NCBI RefSeq assembly: GCF_023701345.1
Contig: NZ_JAMPXE010000014.1
Location: 1 to 40,889, forward strand
From: Rhodoferax sp.
Lineage (GTDB): Bacteria > Pseudomonadota > Gammaproteobacteria > Burkholderiales > Burkholderiaceae_C
Length of the DNA stretch: 40,889 nt
Direction: 5' to 3'
Shown here piece after piece: positions 34,483 to 40,889 of this stretch. The translations under genes and the position numbers were made by a program. How positions within the stretch are numbered: the first letter of the stretch is position 1; every line of letters begins with the position of its first letter. The notes under the pieces were generated by a model, which saw only the letters and a list, made by a program, of their open reading frames with translations, ran no database searches and was not told the DNA's origin.

Positions 34483-34908
34483 ATGACCGGCATCCACATC
34501 ACCGACATTGAATCCGCCATCAATTTCTGGCGCAGCAAGGCGCCCAGCGTTGAAGGTGCCGCATTGCCCCCATCGACGCGGGCGCTGGCCGAAGTCTATG
34601 CCGTGATGGCTTTCGAGCGGCGCCATGAAATTGACGAGGCGGCCTTGCCCGAAGCGGCCTGGCAGGCCTGGCTGACCTGGTATGAGAGCACGCCCGACAC
34701 ACCCTGCATTGCCATTTGCTCAACCAGTCAGGGGGATGAAGTTTGCAAGGGCTGCGGCCGCACCTTTGCCGAGGTGCAATGCTGGACCGAGATGCGGCCG
34801 GTACAAAAACGCGCCAGCTGGCGCCGCATTACACAGGAGGGCACGTCCTGGCGGTTTAATAAATACGCTGAACGTGCCGCTGAAAAGAAAACGGTGCCCG
34901 GCAGTTAG
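34483..34908 (+). CDS. DUF3717-DUF1289 fusion protein
   Basis: A 141-residue cytoplasmic protein joining two small domains. Residues 1-68 (IHITDIESAINFWRSKAPS, then LAEVYAVMAFERRHEID) match DUF3717 of beta-proteobacteria. Residues about 73-120 match DUF1289, with four Cys in CIAICSTSQGDEVCKGCGRT, a likely zinc or Fe-S site, and then the EMRPVQKRASWRRI tail. The function of both is unknown. The gene's stop overlaps the end of hutG on the opposite strand by four bases. Confidence 0.83.
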   Translation: MTGIHITDIESAINFWRSKAPSVEGAALPPSTRALAEVYAVMAFERRHEIDEAALPEAAWQAWLTWYESTPDTPCIAICSTSQGDEVCKGCGRTFAEVQCWTEMRPVQKRASWRRITQEGTSWRFNKYAERAAEKKTVPGS

Positions 34909-35846
34909 GTGGTGCGGCTGCGCGCGATGCGCGCTGCCAGCCGCGCCGCCACCCGGGCGGTGAGGCCGTCGCGGTCGAGCGAGGGGTTCAGTTCGGCGAT
35001 GTCGGCGGCGACCACGCGGCCCGAGCCAAGCACCTGGTCGATCAGTCGCTCCACCTGCGCGAGCGGCACGCCCAGCGGCGCAGGGGCCGACACCCCCGGC
35101 GCTTGCGCCCCGGGCAGCACATCCAGACACACCGTAAGGTAGACCGCATCGCTGCGCGCGAGGTCGATGGCCAGCGCCTGCTGCGCGTCGCGCAGACCGT
35201 TGGCATCTTGCAGGCTGTCGTCGAGCCAGTAGCGCACCCCCATGGCGTGCGCGCGGTCAAACAGGGCCTGGGTGTTGGCAAAGCGGCTGATGCCGAAGAC
35301 GCGGTAGTTGAAGGCCTGGCCGCGCTCGGTGCACCAGTCGTGCATCTGGTGAAACGGCGTGCCCGAATTGGCCTGGGCGGCCACGCGCAGGTCGAAGTGC
35401 GCGTCGAGGTTGACCACCAGCAGGCGGCTGGCGTCGGGGTGGGCCTTCACGATGCCCTGGAACGTGCCCCAGGCCATTTCGTGACCACCGCCGAGCCCCA
35501 GCGGCAGGCTGTCGCGCGCCATCGCCCCGGCCACGCGCTCGCCCAGTTGCGTCTGGGCGGCTTCGAGTGCGTTGCCTTCACAAGTCACATCGCCCGCGTC
35601 CCACAGCGCGGGTTCGCCCAGCACCGACAGGTTCGCCAGCGCACCGCGCAGCGCCTGTGGGCCGAGGGCGGCACCGGTGCGTCCGGCGTTGCGGCGCACG
35701 CCTTCGTCCACGGCAAAGCCGATCAGCGTGACGCCACCTCGGCTGTCGGCGGCGGCAGGCCGCACATGCTGGTGCCAGCGGGTGCTGACGCCGGTTTCTT
35801 CGGCGTCGACACGGCCGCGCCATTCAAAGGGTGTGTTCGGATTCAT
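34905..35846 (-). CDS. hutG: Formimidoylglutamase (arginase family), HutG
   Basis: A 313-residue ureohydrolase-family enzyme, here the last step of histidine degradation (N-formimino-glutamate to glutamate). Mn-binding motifs: GGGHE (His122), NLDAHFD (Asp148, His150, Asp152), and CLDVLPG with Asp242. Position 240, usually the fifth metal-binding Asp in arginases, reads Cys. [11 protein letters not shown] follows. Its ATG overlaps the hutI stop by four bases. The family could also include guanidinobutyrase-like enzymes, but the hut operon decides the call. Confidence 0.92.
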   Translation of the reverse strand: MNPNTPFEWRGRVDAEETGVSTRWHQHVRPAAADSRGGVTLIGFAVDEGVRRNAGRTGAALGPQALRGALANLSVLGEPALWDAGDVTCEGNALEAAQTQLGERVAGAMARDSLPLGLGGGHEMAWGTFQGIVKAHPDASRLLVVNLDAHFDLRVAAQANSGTPFHQMHDWCTERGQAFNYRVFGISRFANTQALFDRAHAMGVRYWLDDSLQDANGLRDAQQALAIDLARSDAVYLTVCLDVLPGAQAPGVSAPAPLGVPLAQVERLIDQVLGSGRVVAADIAELNPSLDRDGLTARVAARLAARIARSRTT

Positions 35847-37060
35847 GTGCGCTCCAGTCCCGCCGCGACGACGCGGCGGCAGGGGTTTCGGCCAAACCAG
35901 TAGGCCAGTTCGTTCGGGTGCTCCAGCTCCCAGGCCACGAAGTCGGCGTGCTGGCCGGCGGCGAGCTGGCCGCGGTCGTGCAGGCCCAGCGCCCGCGCGG
36001 CGTGCAGCGTGATGCCCTGCACCGCTTCCAGCGGCGTGAGTCGGAACAGCGTGCAGGCCATGCTGGCCATGAGCAGCAGCGACAGGCCCGGCGAGGTGCC
36101 GGGGTTGTGGTCGGTGGACACGGCCATCGGCACGCCGGCCGCGCGCAGCGCCGCGATGGGTGGCAGCTTCGTTTCACGCAGGAAGTAATACGCACCGGGC
36201 AGCAGCACGGCCACCGTGCCGGCGGCCTTCATGGCCGCGATGCCGTCGTCGCTCAGGTGTTCGAGGTGGTCGCACGAGAGCGCGCCGTATGAGGCCGCGA
36301 GCGCGGCGCCGCCCTGGTCGGACAGCTGTTCGGCGTGCAGCTTGACGGGCAGGCCCAGGGCTTTTGCCGCTTCAAAGACGCGGCGCGTTTGTGCGGGGCT
36401 GAAGCCGATGTCCTCGCAGAAGGCATCGACCGCGTCCACCAGCCCCTGCGCGTGCAGTTCGGGCAGCCAGGCGCAGACGGCGGCGATGTAGTCGTCGGGT
36501 CGGCCGTCGAATTCGGGCGGCAGGGCGTGGGCGCCGAGGAAGGTGGTTTTGACGTCCAGGCGTTGCTCGGTGCCGAGCCGGCGCGCCACGCGCAGGCAGC
36601 GCGCTTCGGCCTCCAGCGAGAGGCCGTAGCCCGACTTGATCTCCAGCGTGGTCACGCCTTCGGCCATGAGGCAGCGGGCGCGCTGCGTGGCGCTGGCCAG
36701 CAGCGCGTCTTCGCTGGCGGCGCGGGTGGCCGCGACGCTGGAGCGGATGCCGCCACCGGCGCGCGCGATGGCTTCGTAGCTCGCGCCCTGCAGGCGCTGC
36801 TCGAACTCAGCAGCGCGCTGGCCGCCGTAGACCAGGTGGGTGTGGCAGTCCACCAGGCCGGGCGTGAGCAGGGCGCCGCCGAGGTCCACCTCGTGAGCGG
36901 GCCGGGCGTGTGAAGGCAGGGCGCGGTTCGGGCCGATCCAGGTGATCTGGTCGCCGGTGGTGAGCAAGGCGCCGTCCTCGATCAGGCCCCAGCCGTCGGC
37001 CCCTTGGGCGGGGTCGAGCGTGGCGAGGCGGGTGTTGCGCCAGAGGGTGGTGGTGTTCAT
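35843..37060 (-). CDS. hutI: Imidazolonepropionase HutI
   Basis: A 405-residue zinc or iron amidohydrolase that opens imidazolonepropionate to formimino-glutamate. Metal ligands: DCHTH (His73, His75), [24 protein letters not shown] and [27 protein letters not shown] and GAHALPPEF are typical of HutI. The ATG overlaps the end of hutD by four bases. The longer open frame to 37093 lies inside hutD and is rejected. Confidence 0.95.
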   Translation of the reverse strand: MNTTTLWRNTRLATLDPAQGADGWGLIEDGALLTTGDQITWIGPNRALPSHARPAHEVDLGGALLTPGLVDCHTHLVYGGQRAAEFEQRLQGASYEAIARAGGGIRSSVAATRAASEDALLASATQRARCLMAEGVTTLEIKSGYGLSLEAEARCLRVARRLGTEQRLDVKTTFLGAHALPPEFDGRPDDYIAAVCAWLPELHAQGLVDAVDAFCEDIGFSPAQTRRVFEAAKALGLPVKLHAEQLSDQGGAALAASYGALSCDHLEHLSDDGIAAMKAAGTVAVLLPGAYYFLRETKLPPIAALRAAGVPMAVSTDHNPGTSPGLSLLLMASMACTLFRLTPLEAVQGITLHAARALGLHDRGQLAAGQHADFVAWELEHPNELAYWFGRNPCRRVVAAGLERT

Positions 37061-37653
37061 GCGGAGATGGTTTTGGGTAGGTGGTGCAGCCACCAGCCGG
37101 CGGGCTCCGGTGTGGCTGAGGCGGGGGTGTCGGGTTGGAAGCGCCAGTCGCCCGGCGGCGCTGCGTCGAACCAGAGCAGGCTGAAGGCGAGCAGAGGACG
37201 CTCATCGGCGCCGTGACACCAGCGGCCGGCCACGCGTGCGAACAGGCCGGCCTGGGCACCGGCGGGCGGGCGCCAGGCTTTGCCGGTCGACACGGCGGCC
37301 ATGCCGCCCGCGCCGCCGAGAACCATGAGGTTGAGGTCGCGCACCGGGCCGCCGATCAGGCGGCAGCCGGGCGCGGCGGTGCCGTCGAAGGCCAGCGGCG
37401 CATCGCCGGGGTACTGCGTCAGCGAGCGGTCGGCGAAGTCCAGCGCCACGCCGTCGCCCGAGAGCAGCGTGAACCAGCGCCGCACGCCGGGGAAGGCCGA
37501 GAACGGGCCGTCGGCGGCGATGTCGGCCACGCTGATGCGCAGCCGCCAGTCCAGCGGGCTGGGCCAGGTCAGCAGCTCGCGCGTGACGCCGCCGCCATTG
37601 CGCCACGGCGTGGCCGGGGTGTTGTCGAGGGTGATGACGCGCATGGTGGTCAT
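37057..37653 (-). CDS. hutD: HutD family cupin protein
   Basis: A 198-residue cupin of the HutD family. It has the usual start ([23 protein letters not shown]) and the [34 protein letters not shown] core. HutD occurs in many hut operons and is thought to tune histidine use rather than catalyse a step. Two starts are possible (37653 and 37644). It starts seven bases after the hutH stop and overlaps hutI. Confidence 0.92.
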   Translation of the reverse strand: MTTMRVITLDNTPATPWRNGGGVTRELLTWPSPLDWRLRISVADIAADGPFSAFPGVRRWFTLLSGDGVALDFADRSLTQYPGDAPLAFDGTAAPGCRLIGGPVRDLNLMVLGGAGGMAAVSTGKAWRPPAGAQAGLFARVAGRWCHGADERPLLAFSLLWFDAAPPGDWRFQPDTPASATPEPAGWWLHHLPKTISA

Positions 37654-37660
37654 GGCGCGT

Positions 37661-39202
37661 TCAGCTGGCCCAGATGGCAGCGAAGAGGTCCTGCTGACCG
37701 ACGCCGGCTTCGCCTTGCAGAACGAGCTGCAGCGCGGCTTCGATGTCGGGCGCGAACAGCCGGTCCTTGTCGTAGAACGGCACCTGGGCACGCAGCGTGG
37801 CGTGGGCCTGCGTCAGGCGCGGCGAGGTGGTGAGCGGGCGGTGGAAGTCCACGCCTTGGGCGGCGGCCAGCCACTCGATGCCGAGGATGGTGGCGGTGTT
37901 GTCGGCCATCTCGGCCAGGCGGCGCCCGGCGTAGGTGGCCATGCTCACGTGGTCTTCCTGGTTGGCGCTGGTGGGCAGGCTGTCGACGCTGGCCGGGTGC
38001 GCGTGCGACTTGTTTTCCGAGGCCAGCGCGGCGGCGGTGACGTGGGCGATCATGAAGCCGCTGTTGAGGCCCGGGTTGTCCACCAGGAAAGGCGGCAGGC
38101 CCGAGAGCGTGCTGTCGATCAGCAGCGCGATGCGGCGCTCGGAAATGGCGCCGATCTCGGCGATGGCCAACGCCAGCGTGTCGGCGGCGAAGGCCACCGG
38201 CTCGGCGTGGAAGTTGCCGCCCGAGAGCACCTCGCCGGTGTCCACGAACACCAGCGGGTTGTCGGTGACGGCGTTGGCTTCGGTGAGCAGCGTGCGCGCG
38301 GCGTTGACGATGAGGTCGCGGCAGGCGCCCATGACCTGCGGCTGGCAGCGCAGGCTGTAGGGGTCCTGCACGCGCTCGTCGTCCACCACGTGCGAGAGGC
38401 GGATCTGGCTGCCCGCGAGCAACGCGCGCGTGGCGGCGGCCACGGCGATCTGGCCGGGCTGGCCACGCACCGCGTGGATGCGCGGGTCGAACGGCGCGTC
38501 GCTGCCCTTGGCCGCGTCCACACACAGCGCGCCGGTCACGGTGCCGGCTTCGAGCAGGCGCTCGGCCATGAACAGGCCGTGCAACGCGAGCGCGGTGGAG
38601 ACCTGGGTGCCGTTGATCAGCGCCAGGCCTTCCTTGGCGGCGAGCGTGAGCGGGGCGATGCCGGCGGCTTTCAGCGCGGCGGCGGCGGGCAACCATTCGC
38701 CGTTCATGCGCACCTCGCCTTCGCCCATCAGGGCCAGCGTCATGTGCGACAACGGCGCGAGGTCGCCCGAGGCGCCGACCGAGCCCTTGACCGGAATGCG
38801 CGGTGTGATGCCGGCGTTGAGCAGGGCGAGCAGGGTGTCAATGACGACCGGGCGCACGCCCGAGTAGCCGCGCGCCAGGCTGGCGGCCTTCATCAACACC
38901 ACCAGGCGCACGGTGGCGTCGCTCATGGGCTCGCCGGTGCCGACCGAGTGCGACAGGATCAGGTTGCGCTGCAGCAGCTCCAGCTGGTCGTCGGGGATGC
39001 GTGTCTTGGCGAGTTTGCCGAAGCCGGTGTTGATGCCGTAGGCGGCATCGCCTTTCGCCACGATGGCGTGGATCGCCGCGGCCGAGGCCGCTATTGGCGC
39101 CTGGGCTTCGCCGCCGAGTTCCACGCGCACGGCCTGCTGCCAGACGGTGCGCAGCTCGGCCAGGCTCATCTGGCCGGGATGCAGGGTGAGGGTGTGGGTC
39201 AT
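37661..39202 (-). CDS. hutH: Histidine ammonia-lyase HutH
   Basis: A 513-residue lyase that removes ammonia from histidine to give urocanate. The MIO cofactor forms from Ala-Ser-Gly at 144-146 ([14 protein letters not shown]). The catalytic loop [10 protein letters not shown] lies at 55-64. [15 protein letters not shown] near 415 and [10 protein letters not shown] near 305 complete the active site. It is second in the operon, 28 bases after hutU. Confidence 0.96.
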   Translation of the reverse strand: MTHTLTLHPGQMSLAELRTVWQQAVRVELGGEAQAPIAASAAAIHAIVAKGDAAYGINTGFGKLAKTRIPDDQLELLQRNLILSHSVGTGEPMSDATVRLVVLMKAASLARGYSGVRPVVIDTLLALLNAGITPRIPVKGSVGASGDLAPLSHMTLALMGEGEVRMNGEWLPAAAALKAAGIAPLTLAAKEGLALINGTQVSTALALHGLFMAERLLEAGTVTGALCVDAAKGSDAPFDPRIHAVRGQPGQIAVAAATRALLAGSQIRLSHVVDDERVQDPYSLRCQPQVMGACRDLIVNAARTLLTEANAVTDNPLVFVDTGEVLSGGNFHAEPVAFAADTLALAIAEIGAISERRIALLIDSTLSGLPPFLVDNPGLNSGFMIAHVTAAALASENKSHAHPASVDSLPTSANQEDHVSMATYAGRRLAEMADNTATILGIEWLAAAQGVDFHRPLTTSPRLTQAHATLRAQVPFYDKDRLFAPDIEAALQLVLQGEAGVGQQDLFAAIWAS

Positions 39203-39230
39203 GATGCGAGTGTCTCACTCAGGGGCCGGG

Positions 39231-40889
<1,659 letters not shown>

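Overview
The window looks like chromosomal DNA of a betaproteobacterium of the Comamonadaceae (Polaromonas/Rhodoferax type). This is inferred from the high GC content, the gentisate and histidine catabolic gene sets, a TRAP transporter, and the linked moaC/apaG/thiL/pgpA housekeeping run. It is not proven by any marker gene. No rRNA, tRNA, CRISPR array or insertion sequence was recognised.

Bases 1-12050 form a compact defence and stress island. It starts with the 3' part of an ImmA/IrrE-type metallopeptidase gene translationally coupled to a PIN-like DUF4411 gene. Next comes a two-gene Gabija-type system: gajA (OLD-family ATPase plus TOPRIM nuclease) and gajB (UvrD-like helicase). An unrecognised 297-residue protein with one hydrophobic segment follows. 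Then come a small divergent HTH regulator and a Type III restriction-modification pair (mod, res). A HigB/HigA toxin-antitoxin pair sits on the opposite strand between mod and res. Two matching ATCAA-N7-TTGAT palindromes lie between the HTH gene and mod. A 17-bp palindrome lies inside the predicted higBA promoter. The middle of mod drops sharply in GC, as expected of an exchanged target-recognition domain, and the 3' part of mod carries a dispersed repeat read in frame.

Bases 12100-17400 hold ordinary genes: an OmpA-like lipoprotein, a 2Fe-2S flavoreductase divergent from an NAD-binding SDR-like protein, a CAP-domain lipoprotein, a UPF0149/SEC-C protein and an NTF2-like protein.

Bases 17400-24670 encode the gentisate route for 3-hydroxybenzoate: a divergent MarR regulator, 3-hydroxybenzoate 6-hydroxylase, gentisate 1,2-dioxygenase, fumarylpyruvate hydrolase, maleylpyruvate isomerase and a three-component TRAP transporter. 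Together these would import an aromatic acid and convert it to pyruvate and fumarate. A hemerythrin-like gene follows.

Bases 25300-32343 are a dense leftward run, probably one or two operons: moaC, a lone gspC-like gene, apaG, a COG4389 membrane protein, thiL, pgpA, an exported OB-fold-like protein, pncC and a LysE-family exporter. Bases 32468-34908 hold a periplasmic M48 protease with a TPR-like tail, a small four-helix membrane protein and a DUF3717-DUF1289 fusion. Bases 34905-40889 are the leftward histidine utilisation operon hutU-hutH-hutD-hutI-hutG, with hutU cut by the right edge. No stretch longer than 300 bases lacks a gene.
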